From Solanum dulcamara (taxonomy: Eukaryota > Streptophyta > Magnoliopsida > Solanales > Solanaceae): 64,000 nucleotides of DNA. The notes beneath the pieces are model-generated. The model was not told the DNA's origin, ran no database searches, and was given only the letters and a program-made list of their open reading frames with translations. A program made the translations under genes and the position numbers. The stretch is from the NCBI RefSeq assembly GCF_947179165.1, contig NC_077237.1, positions 11,870,235 through 11,934,234 of the forward strand, given 5' to 3'. Positions 46,843-57,337 of the stretch are shown one piece after another. Position 1 is the first letter of the stretch. Each line of letters begins with the position of its first letter.

Positions 46843-49127
46843 TGTTGACACCCAATTTGACCCCCACAACGCAAATTAGCTAGTTTCTTTGAATTTCGAA
46901 CATTTTTGAAATACTTAGTTTTTAAACAAACAAAGATATTTTCATGTTATTCTTAACTCTTTTTTTTTATTTTATAAATTTTAGTATAATATACATATTT
47001 CTATATAACTATATCTTTGATTACTATTTATGTAGTTATTCGAAAACCATCTCAAAAAGATTTCATTTTTAACTAAATACAATGTTAGTTAGGTTAGTTT
47101 AATTATAGTTTGCATTTTTGAAAATTTTAATTTTTTCCAATAAAAAAAATCTCTAATCTCCCACATTGAAAATTGTATGAAAATTTAAAGTTTTTGGAGC
47201 ATATATAAAGGTTCATATTCTTATTAAGAAAAAAGAAGAAATGTGAGATTTTTTAGCCACCCCAAAGTTAGAAATTTTCTTAACTTGGCTAGGATTTTGG
47301 ACTCTTGTCCCCAGCCTAAAAGTTGTGAAAATTTCTAGCTTTCAATCTATATTTTTCTTCAAGAAAAATAGGAGATTGAAGTCGAAATTTAGGCTAAGAA
47401 CAGTGTTCTTATAACATCGAATCCACAAAGATTCGAGTCTAAATTTTTATTTTATTTTTATTTTTGTAGATTGGAGTTCCATCAAACTCTTGAGTGTTGG
47501 TGAAGTTGTCTTTCGCTCATCGTCTTCAGGCTCGCTACCCGAAAAGAGGTAAAATATTTTCTCAACTTTATTTTATTTAATTATTTCATGTTTTATATTT
47601 TGTTGATTCGTAGTCTTATTTTTTTTTAGTTAGCATGTATTAAGAATAATTAAATTAGTGATAGAAATTTCTTATAGTTAGCATGTATTATGATTAATTA
47701 GCTATCATGTGTTAGGATTATTTCATAAAAGATCTTAGTTTTGTTCATTATTTTTTCAAATAGTTTTCTTTGACAATATAGATTTTCATATTTTTAATTT
47801 CTTCTTTTAACATGATTTAGCTAACAAAAATATGCTTAAAGTTATTATTTAATTAGAACTTTTATGGACTAATTGATTTAATTTTTTCCTTAAAATTTGA
47901 GCTAGTATAGCGTCTATATTAAATCCGTGTTCTTTAGTTACTTGAATATTTTTTTTTCCTTTCCTTTGTCTACATATATGCATGTTGTTAGTCACTTCTA
48001 GGATGCCCATCAATTTGATAACTTAAAATATCATGATATATTCCTTGGTTTAGCTTAAAATAAGTAAATGCTTATGTAATTTTATTTTGATGCATGTGAT
48101 ATCAATTCGAGTCCATCTTTGGACTCCATCCTTGCATATCATTGAGTTTTGAGTCTCTCATCATCTTGCTCGAATTGCTGACAAGTTGATACATGAAAAA
48201 GAAGGTAATATTCACGATTTGAATATTGATATTGGGTTGTATACCCGGAATACAGGTGGAAAACATTGTAGTATATACTGATATACAGTATCTATACAGT
48301 CTGATATGCAAGAAAATAATATTGTATATACTGATATACAGTGATATACAACAGATACAGGAAACAAACAGGTGGTATACAGTGTGTATATAGTGTATAT
48401 ACAGTTTGATATACAGAAATAATATTGTATACACTATATACACTGTATATACAGTACAATAAATAGTTTATATACAGCCACGATATATAGTGGAATTGTG
48501 CTTAAGGCCCAAAATGCAGATAGCACAACAGCTTAGTCCAGACATAATGAAATTAAGTGTCGGGTCATATTTTCATGTGTTAATTATTGTTTATTTATAT
48601 TGATTCGAGTTGTAATAATTTATTTACTTATGTTATTTATGTTTGTTTAGATATTAATTTTAATTTGTTTTAACTTACTTAGATTCCCCTGAAGATAAAT
48701 CAATTCATGTTAATTTACTCTTTAGATGATTTTCTACCTTTACTTAGACATTTGGTAAACTTTACGTTTTTTTAATACATGTATATTATTTTCAATGTTT
48801 AAGTTTGATCATTTTTTCCAAAAAATAATTTTAAAGTCTTCGTTTCCTTTTAAATTAATATTTTTAAAAGTTAGTCAAATAATTTTTCAAATCGTTGGAT
48901 AACCACGCGTTAGCGGCCACTTTGAATGTTTAACACCTTCTCAAAGTGGAAATAAGAACCTCGTAATCTTTTCTCTTAATTTTTAAGACTTAAATCTGTT
49001 AGGGTCTTTTAAATTAAGTTTTCTTAATTTCTTTAAAAAAAAATAAGTGGCGACTCTTCTTTTCTAAAATTGATTTTTTCTCTATAAAGTTGAAAATAAT
49101 TTTAAACCGTCTCTTTTCGACATAACA
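46843..49127 (+). mobile_element. Solo LTR (2285 bp), Ogre/Tat-like
   Basis: It starts TGTTGACACCCAATTTGACC, the typical start of plant Ogre/Tat LTRs, and ends TTCGACATAACA. The flanks AACGT (46838-46842) and AATGT (49128-49132) are a 5-bp duplication with one change. Near its end are GTTAGCGGCCACTTTGAATG and GTGGCGACTCTTC, also familiar from this lineage. 48200-48480 is a loose array of TATACAG words. Orientation is inferred from these end motifs. Confidence 0.8.
48200..48480. repeat. Loose array of GATATACAGT words
   Basis: More than a dozen TATACAG/GTATATAC words with irregular spacing, inside the solo LTR. The minus-strand frame 48102-48443 (Tyr/Ile-rich) is a by-product. Confidence 0.7.
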
Positions 49128-49717
49128 AATGTCATTGATGAACTTGAGATCATGATTAATGATCTCAGTTACTGCAATAAAATGGATATCAATAACTTGT
49201 TGGATTACCCGGATGAAAATGATACATGTTCATTGGTTCGGAGTTTAGAAGAAATTGTGGATACCATCGGAAAAATAATGTTAATGATGAAGTTGACGAT
49301 GATACAATACCCCTGGAACCATTTACGACTTACGCGTATGAAAACACTTATCGCATTTAGAATTCTTCACAATTGTATGGTGCAGTTCGAAAAGACAACA
49401 TCAGAACTTTTGAATGCAATAAAAATAATTAGAGATAAGATTCAACTAGATTTAAATTTTCACAAAAAACAAAACATAATAGAATCATATTTCACTAAAT
49501 CGTCTTAGATATATTTTTACTTTTAAAGAATAATTAATTTATAATATTAATGGGACCATATATTTATATATGAGTCTTCTGAAAATACATCATCTTATTA
49601 TCTTATTGAAATAGTGGGCGATATTTTTCATTGGTCCAAATCGGGACCAGAGAAAAATATTATGTTAGAGAGATTATTAATTTACCAAATATTAATTTAT
49701 TGATGTTTGGTGTGTCA

Positions 49718-49828
49718 TCATAAAATAACAAACTTTTTTTGTGCCACTCTCTCATGTTGTGGCTCTACCATGTAAATCATATATGGCCTTTCGAGATAGC
49801 ATCGACCCATTTCTCTTCCTTGAGCCAT
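49718..49828 (-). CDS. Tiny conserved reading frame, copy B (36 codons), uncertain
   Basis: It starts MAQGREMGRCYLERPY and goes on MIYMVEPQHERVAQKKFVIL. The start context is AAAATGGC. The frame is open far upstream through an Ile/Tyr repeat made by the microsatellite, but that part is not conserved, so the internal ATG is the sensible start. Against copy A I see mostly single-base changes, one of them silent (CAA/CAG). No recognised domain. Basic, one Cys. Function unknown. Confidence 0.3.
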   Translation of the reverse strand: MAQGREMGRCYLERPYMIYMVEPQHERVAQKKFVIL

Positions 49829-49878
49829 TTTCTCTTTGTGAGAATCACTTGGTATGATGATAATAAGTACACACACAG

Positions 49879-49886
<8 letters not shown>

Positions 49887-49939
<53 letters not shown>
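49887..49939. repeat. (AT)n microsatellite in block B
   Basis: ACACACAC then about 50 bp of AT. The matching place in block A has only TATATACACACACA. Confidence 0.95.
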
Positions 49940-49942
<3 letters not shown>

Positions 49943-50202
49943 TCTACAATATGTAAGCTGGTTGGAATATTTAAATGGAATTTGCAAAGTTCCTTCCTCT
50001 TATATGTTCTTTTCTATGTACAATGTGGACACCATTTGTACAACATATACAACATATTCGATCTTCTGAAGCATTATTTTCCCCACATTACAAGGATTGA
50101 TGCGAATATATATGTTTTACTTAGTTGGATATACTGATTTGTCTTTATCGGAAGATGCTAGGCTATTACAATGATCTATTTACAAGGGAAAAGATTGGGA
50201 TC

Positions 50203-50335
50203 ATACTTTGTTTTAATTTGTTTGTCTTACTTTAGTCTGTTTATAAGTGAATGTCACTTTCTATATTTAATAACTCTTTATCTAAACATCCTACAAGATA
50301 TATTTATGACCACAAGATTCAAATAAAAAAAAATC
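50203..50335. mobile_element. Stowaway-like MITE fragment
   Basis: TTTAATTTGTTTGTCTTACT, GTGAATGTCACTTTCTATAT and GACCACAAGATTCAAA match the same family as 34803-35023, at the equivalent position of unit B. Confidence 0.6.
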
Positions 50336-50375
50336 AGAATTACTGAGAAATATACATGTATCTTTTTTTGTATTA

Positions 50376-51141
50376 GAGTAAAACCTCACTAAATTAATAC
50401 TCGGTAAATCTAAGATAATATTTTCCTCCGGTCCCTACTTGGGCCGATGAAAAAAATCACCTAATTTGATAAGATAATATGATAATATATTTTCAGAAGA
50501 CGGTCCCTTTATAAATATATGATCCCATTAATATTATAAATTAATAATTCTATAAAAGTATAAATATATCTAAGACAATTTAGTGAAATATGATTCTATT
50601 GTATTTTTTAAAAATTTAAATCTAGTTGAAACTCATCTCTAACTTTTCTTATTGCATCTAAAAGTTTCGGTGTTGTTTGTTGGAGCTGCATCATTAAATT
50701 GCGAAGAGTTCTAGATGTGATAGGTGCTTCCTTACACGTAACTGGTTCCAAAGGTATTGTATCATCTTCAACTTCATCATCAACATTATTTTTTTCCGAT
50801 GGTATCCACAATTTCTTCTAGGCTTTGGACCTCTGAATATGTATCATTTTCACTTGGATAATCCAACAGGTTATTGATGTCCATTTTATTGTGGTAATCG
50901 AGATCATTAATCATAACCTCAAGTTCATGAATGTTGTTTTCATAAGTGAGTTCATTAAAAAAATGGCATTTTTTTCTTATGAATTCTAATTTTGTCTCCA
51001 TGTCTTGTATATCAAAATTAGCCTTCTTTAAATCTCTCACACTCTTTAAATTAATAAATATTAATTTATCAATTAAATGATACATTTACAAAATAATAAT
51101 ATTTCATGGTCCATCTATATTAATTTAGTGAGATTTTACTG
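50376..51141 (-). mobile_element. Pogo-like (Lemi1/Emigrant-type) element with intact ends
   Basis: 766 bp with 24-bp terminal inverted repeats: GAGTAAAACCTCACTAAATT on the left and the reverse complement CAGTAAAATCTCACTAAATT on the right. It is flanked by TA on both sides (50374-50375, 51142-51143), the pogo/mariner target. CAGTAAAACCTC-type ends are those of plant Lemi1/Emigrant. It is non-autonomous: only the transposase tail is encoded. Confidence 0.88.
50608..51085 (-). pseudogene. Transposase C-terminal tail of the pogo-like element
   Basis: Two frames overlap at about 50786-50811. The first starts MYHLIDKLIFINLKSVRD and contains ANFDIQDMETKLEFIRKK, INDLDYHNKMDINNLLDYPS and VQSLEEIVDTIGKK. 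A one-base shift leads to NNVDDEVEDDTIPLEPVTCKE, LLDAIRKVRDEFQLDLNF. The acidic stretch and the closing helix are seen in the tails of plant pogo/Tigger-like transposases. The CENP-B/HTH and DDE domains are absent. The frame would be open over about 160 codons but for that one shift, which is notable for a dead element. Confidence 0.65.
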
Positions 51142-51356
51142 TATATATTATTAGACTTCTAATGTGAGTTATGATCTATTGTTGAAATCATACTATTCGT
51201 TCATGCGTATTGATCAGTTTCACTAGGATATCATCATACTATAAATACAAATATTACCATTTTTTCTTCTTTGTAACATTCTTATCTTTTGACCAAGAAG
51301 GTTTGTGTAGGCGCTGTAATGGTCCAATACATTCATATGTAGTTTACGAATAATAT
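51142..51356. other. Spacer before the copy B promoter
   Basis: No repeat or gene recognised. Present in unit B only; in unit A the corresponding place was replaced by LTR insertions. Confidence 0.4.
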
Positions 51357-51725
51357 ATTAGCAATAATATATAGAACTGGAAAAAAAGGAAAACTTTTTT
51401 GTCAAATTATAATAATATATTGAGGAATAACTTTTCTGATTTCCTTTTCAATCTCTTCTAGATTGTGCTGCTTAAGATTCCAGGTGGATAAGCCAAATCA
51501 TGTCCTTTCGGTGTTAATTGTAATGATCCAAATGCTTTGGATATTTTTACGTATAAACTTTTCTCACAGCCCACACTCACCTTTAAGCCCTTATATATAG
51601 CTTCTTTCAAGTTCAGAGTTCTCACAACATCTCACCCTTCAATACATCTTCCTTTCACTCCTAATCATCAAGAAAACACTAGCAAATTAACCATTATAAC
51701 TTATTTTTTCTTCAACTTTTTGAAT
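51357..51725 (+). promoter_or_regulatory. Promoter and 5' UTR of glutaredoxin copy B
   Basis: Homologous to 40690-41054, with the conserved box at 51461-51503 and TATA at 51591-51599 (TTATATATAG). The 5' UTR differs from copy A by an extra piece (CATCTCACCCTTCAATAC), which shows that the untranslated parts diverge more than the coding sequence. Confidence 0.7.
51461..51503 (+). promoter_or_regulatory. Conserved promoter box, copy B
   Basis: Same sequence as at 40811-40853, with GGTGGATAAGCCAAATCATG. About 90 bp upstream of the TATA box. Confidence 0.55.
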
Positions 51726-52037
51726 ATGGAAAGAGTGATGAAGTTGGGAGCAGAAAGTCCAGTGGTGATTTTCACCAAGAGTAGTTGTTGCATATCTCAC
51801 AGCATCGAAACCTTAATTCGTAGTTTTGGCGCAAACCCTATAATTTATGAACTTGATGAACTTCCAAATGGGATGGAAATGGAGAAAGCATTGGTTGAAT
51901 TAGGGTGTAAGCCCAGTGTGCCAGCAGTGTTCATTGGGAAAGAATTAGTTGGTGGTTCTAATGAGATAATGAGCCTTAATTTGAGGGGCAATAAGCTCAA
52001 GCAATTGCTTATAAGGGCTAATGCAATTTGGGTATAA
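51726..52037 (+). CDS. CC-type (class III) monothiol glutaredoxin, copy B
   Basis: 103 residues, intact and intronless. The same motifs as copy A are present: CCIS active site at 21-24, SVP at 64-66, GG at 76-77, LKQLL at 91-95, C-terminal AIWV. I count five base differences from copy A over 312 bp, three silent and two changing residues (39 Thr to Ile, 52 Leu to Met), while the untranslated flanks differ more. Both copies therefore look functional or were recently homogenised. The MERVMKLG start is preceded by in-frame codons that do not match the family and vary between copies, so the upstream in-frame ATG at 51537 is not favoured. Role as for copy A: glutathione-dependent thiol regulation, probably of TGA transcription factors. 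Confidence 0.95.
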   Translation: MERVMKLGAESPVVIFTKSSCCISHSIETLIRSFGANPIIYELDELPNGMEMEKALVELGCKPSVPAVFIGKELVGGSNEIMSLNLRGNKLKQLLIRANAIWV

Positions 52038-52205
52038 AACTATATGTTCCTTCTCTTCTATATGTGAGTTTAGAAAAATTGATAGCTAGCCAGTTATTGA
52101 ATATTTAATCTACTGATAGTTGTTGCTCCTCTTTTCTACCATTTAATTTATATTTTCTGTATTTGTAAACTGATCTTAAGTAGTAATAATATTAATTATC
52201 ATCTC
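52038..52205 (+). other. Presumed 3' UTR of glutaredoxin copy B
   Basis: Aligns with 41367-41530 and then the two units part company. Confidence 0.6.
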
Positions 52206-52296
52206 TATGTTTCACTTACTATATTTTTGCTTATACTGTCTAATGATCTAACTTCTAAGAGTGTAAACTTTGAAAAGGTTTCTCCAGAAGACTAGT

Positions 52297-52442
52297 CTAT
52301 TTTGATTGGGTTATTTTAAGTGTTTTTAAGCAAAAATAATTTTGACCACTTTTGTAGTGTTTGAGTATAATAAAAAGTATTTTTAACCACTTGAAAAAGA
52401 TAAAAGTAAGCCAAGTTATAAGCCCATCCAAAAAGGCCACAT
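52297..52442. mobile_element. hAT-like MITE
   Basis: Ends CTATTTTGATTGGGTTATTT and (reverse) GGCCTTTTTGGATGGGCTTA are inverted relatives of each other and of the MITE at 6288-6530. 146 bp, non-coding. Confidence 0.6.
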
Positions 52443-52577
52443 TTGTTTTTCATACATTAGGTATCCGAAACTCACTCAAAATGTCTAGTTAAACGTGAAA
52501 TTTTTATTCATCCAACTGTACCCGCAATATTCCGTTCTCTCAACAAGCAACTCATTTCACGAGACCATGTGTCATAT
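52443..52577. other. Unit tail sequence shared with the third unit
   Basis: GTGAAATTTTTATTCATCCAACTGTACCCGCAAT and CTCTCAACAAGCAACT resemble 62638-62700, marking the 3' side of the glutaredoxin unit. Confidence 0.5.
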
Positions 52578-55199
52578 TGTTATCATTACCTAAAACCGGA
52601 TATAATGGCACTCATCTTAACCCATCGAGATGAGTCAGCCTAAAACCCAATGAAAAATAATGCGGAATTAATTAAGATAATAAAAGGCATAACTTAAGCA
52701 AAACGGACAAATATAATCAAAATCTCTCAAGGTTGGTTGTCACGTGAACAAACCGCTAATTTATTACAAAGATTCAAAAAGAAATACAGTCTCAAATGTC
52801 CTTATTTCAAAAACAGGACTAATGCATAGAAAGAGTAAGACGTGTCCGCCGGATGGATGCAACATCTACCTCAACTACTCCAGATGATAGCCTCAGATAT
52901 AGTAGGAAGAAAGAATCACACAGGTCCTGACTCACAGCCTACACAAGTGTAGAAGCAAGGAGTGAGTACCAAACAACACGGTACTCAGCAAGCGGACTAC
53001 TAAACACTAAGCAAAGCTAAATAGAATATAAGTAGTCCTGTCATTCCATTTGAACCTCCTCAATTATAACCTGCACAAAAATCATCCCAACCTAGTAGTT
53101 CATATATCATGTAGCACACAGTTCACGAATAGCTCATCAATAACGTCACCACTTGAATCATATCAATGTAAAGTATATCAATCACAGGAACACCACGGGA
53201 CAAACACAAATTCACAAATGACCAATGATGTGCAATGCAATGCAATAAGATGTTAAATAAGATGACACATGTCTATCCTGACGATACATATCCGCCAAAT
53301 CTCAATCCAAAACTCATGGGGTGACATTTCTATCCATGTAACTTTCCAGAGAGTGTGTGGCCTATCCCTTGTATAGTACCTACCATGGAACGTGTGGACC
53401 GACTCCTCTTTCTCATAATATCTACCATTGAGTGTGTGGTTCATTCCTTATTTCTCACCATTTCCACAGAGCGTCTCAACCTAGTTGTGTCACAAAATCA
53501 ATGCATACATGCACATTTACACAACAAATGGAAATATGATGATGTCCATAGCAATACACTATTCATATCAAGATATTCACAGCACGTTCCTCAAGTGAGA
53601 TAATATCACAAATCATATCAAACACATCCATGAAATCCATCAATTTGCCTTTTTATTACCCCTTTCTTCATTATTAATTAAGATCAATCAAGTGAGCAAG
53701 TAATCCGAACCAATTCCCATTACTCTCCAACACACATAATAAGAAGTATAAGATTCTACAAGCTTTAACGAAGGTTTAAAAGTTCACTTGCCTCAATTCA
53801 AGCACAAACTACTCTAAAACTTGGGCCTTTCCCTTCCGTCGAGTATCCGAATTGGCAAAATCTATTCAAATGTGAATTTTCAATAATAATACGAACACAA
53901 TGACACCCAAATCATTAATTTTAGAAATCGAGCCGAAATCGATCCAAAAACCCAATTTCAGAAATGAAAGGGTAAATCTGGAAAATTTCATATGAAAATG
54001 TTCCTCAAAGTATTTGAAACCTATTAGTAAAAACCATTTCGAAAACAGGATAGTAATCAGTTCATAATCCCAAATCTTACAAAATTTCATGTTCAGATGA
54101 AAACCCCCATTTTTGGAATGCAAATCATGAAATTAGAGGTTGAAAGCACGACTTAATCATTGGATATCGAAGATTATAAGTTAAGATTACTTACCCAATC
54201 AATCAAACCCAAAAAGGTTCATTAGAATCACCTATCCTGAGCTCCCACAACTCAATAATGGTGAAAATGGGCTATTTGTCATTTTGGGGAATTTTCATTA
54301 ACTGTTGGAAGGTCATTCTCCGCGATTGCGACCTGAGGTCCGCGAACGCGAAGACTAACTCCCCATAACCCTTTGTGAATGCAGTGGGGCTTCCGTGAAT
54401 GTGAAGATCATCACACCATGTCCAGCGCGAATGCGGCAGGGCTCCTGCGAACGCGGAGGACAAACCTCTAGCCTTCCTCAATCGTAATCAAGCCTCCGCG
54501 AACGCAGAGAGGACTTCAGTTGACACACACCAACAAACAACTCAACATCTCAAACGTTTTGAATGAACTCTTGGAATTCATTCACAATTTCGAGCACACA
54601 GTTCATTTATGCTACCCTACTAAATTTGACATTTCAGACTCAATAGAATCGTCGAAATTTGAATTCAATGCCCCATTTACTCGAAATCTGATTAGTTGCA
54701 AACTAAACTACCTTCAGGCTCAAAAATACCAAATTAAGCTTGCGATCTCTGAAAATTCAACCAATACTGCTCCTAGACCTAAAATCATCCCTCGAATCCA
54801 AAGGAATCGTCGGAAATCCATTTCGAGCATCCAAACTCTGAATGTTGACCTAAGTCAACCCTTGGTCTATATTTCCTTTAACTTTCAACTTAAGACCTCA
54901 ATTCCACGATAAAACTGCAAAACTAAAATTGACAATTCTCGTAGATCATATTTCGTCTTTCGAAGCTGATGTCACTGACGAAATTCCATTTCGAGGTTCG
55001 TAGGTTCGGTTTGTACCAAAAATCACTTTTAAACAGCTTAAGCCTTTTGAAAACTCAAAACTTCCACTATTCTCAACTTTTCAAACGTACTCCAACACTA
55101 ACTTTAAAAACTGATAAAATATGACTCGGGACAACTATCAAGAGGGGTAAAATAATCATTTTATGAAAATTTCCAAAATTGACCTTTAAGATCATTGCA
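52578..55199 (-). mobile_element. Gypsy-type LTR, inverted copy of the 42286-45414 family
   Basis: The left edge TGTTATCATTACC with CACTCATCTTAACCCATCGAGATGAGTC is the inverted LTR end. The right edge ...AAAATTGACCTTTAAGATCATTGCA is the inverted LTR start. The CG-rich part (54310-54510, GCGATTGCGACC, GCGAACGCGAAG) and the fourfold GTGTGTGG/CCATGGAACGTG words correspond to the other copies. The 5-bp flanks do not match, so it is a worn solo LTR or a truncated piece. Frames at 54272-54912 are LTR sequence. Confidence 0.75.
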
Positions 55200-55208
55200 A
55201 TTGTGGCT

Positions 55209-56090
55209 TGTAATGATCCGTTTGTCATTATTCAATATTCCGCGATGGAGTCGTGAGGGATTTTAATTTTTTCTAAATACAAATCCCTTCCCAACCATTT
55301 TATTTAAAATCAACAACTAAAGTGGATCAGGTCAACAGAGCCTGCCGCAGCGAAAGTGCAATCGCCATAGAGAAGGCACGCAAGGCAAAATCCCGTTAAA
55401 TTTTCTTTTTGGGATTTAAGTCCAAATCTAAGGAGGGTTACCTCCTCAAAAGGACCCTAGGTCAGGTCTTTGAGAAAGGAGCTCAAGAAAAGTGAAGAGG
55501 AGAAACTCTCCAAGAAAACAACTCTACTTTTTCCTTCCAAATTCTCCGTCTGAAATCATGTTCACGGGCAAGAAGCGGAGCTGCACGGGTTCTAGGACAA
55601 CAATTTGGCGTCGAGGAAGGCTATGATTTATACTTAAAGTATAGACTTGATTAATAAAATGTGTATAGATTGTAGAGTTGATGGAAATAGCATGATTAGG
55701 CTTCTGGCATGATGTCGTTATGTGGTTAGGATTACTGTCGATTATCCTTTAAAATTCGAAAGTTAGTTTAGTAAGGTTGGAATGGAACTTGCAAACTCAA
55801 AGTTTAGTAAGGGTGGAATGGAACTTGCAAACTCGATATATAGAGTTGAATGGTATGTAATTGGGGTAGGTTCTTGATGATGTAATGTTATACTTTGTAT
55901 CAACCGTACTATCCACAATAAATTGATCAATATCATCCCTTCATTCCTTCATTGCCACCACATGTACAAACATTCATGTCCAATAAACTTCAAACAAAAG
56001 GACATTCGGGTATTAGAGTTGAGCGGACAAGCGATAAAAGAATGGGGAAAAGAGTAAAGACAAGACGAAAGCAAGAATTATGAAAGCAAC
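55209..56090 (+). mobile_element. LTR-like fragment of another gypsy family
   Basis: TGTAATGATCCGTTTGTCATTATT is a typical gypsy LTR start. It lies ten bases after the end of the inverted LTR. CAAACTCAAAGTTTAGTAAGGTTGGAATGGAACTTGC is duplicated near 55755-55830. The right end and any internal region are not identifiable. Confidence 0.45.
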
Positions 56091-56243
56091 GTATATATAT
56101 ACCACAAAATTCGATATCTCTGATTTTTGTCAAATGGAACTTCCCTATGCAAGATTTTATGAAACCCAATACAAATGGTTATTCAAAAGGAAATATAGGG
56201 CCTTTCAGAGGTGGTGGTGTAATCTGAGGATGTGATTAGACAC

Positions 56244-56712
56244 TGAAATTTTATAGGACTTTATCAGATGAGTTCTATTTCAGTTAGGATTTCTTTGAGG
56301 CTACTCTACCTTAGATCCTAATTCATGTTTATATAAATGGTATTATATTCCCATCTCGAAATTTCACAAATTCATGAAATATTCATAAGGAGATCAAAAT
56401 ACACCAAACTCTACTTGATAATCAAATATTTCAAGAAGATCCACAATCCTTTCATGGAAATCAAATTCAAATTGTCCTAGCTAGTTCGAGAAATACACGG
56501 CTAACAGCCCTCGAATCATGATGGAGATCAAATTCAAACCATCCTAATTTGAGAAATACGCCACTAACGACCCTCGAATCACGGAAAAATCTAAAGAGAG
56601 AATAATCAAGTGATAAACAGATTTGTACTCATAATATTGATGAATAAAATTATTCTTTTTATTTATTTTGTAATTATAATATATTTTCATACTGAAAGAA
56701 AATTTGTTGCAA
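56244..56712. repeat. Direct repeat, first copy (TRIM-like LTR)
   Basis: It begins TTAGACACTGAAATTTTATAGG and ends GAAAGAAAATTTGTTGCA. The second copy follows at 56857-57337 with high similarity. About 130-145 bp separate them, a layout seen in terminal-repeat retrotransposons in miniature. No primer-binding site was recognised. Confidence 0.65.
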
Positions 56713-56856
56713 ACAAATTAGCATGCCAGTGGGACCAAATTTGTCCTTCGTCTCTTCTCTCACAAATCAAATATGCAAATCTGAAGAGTGAGTACTTCAA
56801 GCCTCGTTTTTGAACACCATGAAGTAAGGGGCTTGTAGACACTGAAAGGGGCTTGT

Positions 56857-57337
56857 AGACACTGAAATTTTGTAGGACTCTACCAGACAAGTTCTATTTC
56901 AGTTAGGATTTTTGGGGGCCACTCTGTACTAAACCCTAATTCATACTTATATAAATAATATTATATTCCCTCGAAAAGGCATCTAGAAAATTTCACAAAT
57001 TCATGGAATATTCATAAAGAGATCAAAATATACCAAACTCTTCTTGATAATCAAATACTTCAAGAAGATCCACAAATCATTTTATGGAGATCAAATTCAA
57101 ATCATCCTAACTAGTTCGAGAAATACACCACTAACGCCCTCAAATCATGATGGAGATAAATTCAAACCATCATAATTCGAGAAATACGCTACTAACGATC
57201 CTCGAATCACAGAAAAATCTAAAGAGAGAATAATCAAGTGATAAACAAATTTGTACTCATAATATTGATGAATAAAATTATTCTTTTTATTTATTTTGTA
57301 ATTATAATATATTTTCATACCGAAAGAAAATTTGTTG
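56857..57337. repeat. Direct repeat, second copy (TRIM-like LTR)
   Basis: TGTAGACACTGAAATTTTGTAGG to GAAAGAAAATTTGTTGGA. It is preceded by AGTAAGGGGCT, purine-rich as a polypurine tract would be, and by a 20-bp duplication of GGGGCTTGTAGACACTGAAA. Confidence 0.65.

Larger units (their letters stand above)
46635..49711 (+). mobile_element. Pogo-like element, unit B, split by a solo LTR
   Basis: The left end CAGCAAAATCTCACAAAATTAATA follows a TA. The coding part resumes after the nested LTR with NDLSYCNKMDINNLLDYPDENDT and SLEEIVDTI, has a frameshift at GK-IMLMM, and ends with ESYFTKSS near 49508. The right end (ATTAATTTATTGATGTTTGG) is worn. Without the nested LTR it would be about 790 bp, the size of the complete copy at 50376-51141. 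Only a transposase tail is encoded. Confidence 0.75.
49712..50200. repeat. Conserved block of the glutaredoxin unit, copy B
   Basis: Nearly the same as 34408-34790, except for an (AT)n expansion at 49887-49939 and an extra TTCGATCTTCTGAAGCATTAT segment near 50058. It follows the pogo end exactly as in unit A, so the pogo element was already there when the unit duplicated. Confidence 0.8.

Noticed and set aside
49739..50137. Plus-strand frame of 132 codons with a His-Thr and Ile-Tyr run
   Set aside because: Created by the AC/AT microsatellite. The conserved part is on the other strand, and copy A lacks this frame.
51537..51725. Upstream in-frame extension of glutaredoxin copy B (ATG at 51537)
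   Set aside because: It overlaps the TATA box and 5' UTR, does not match the family and is not conserved in copy A.
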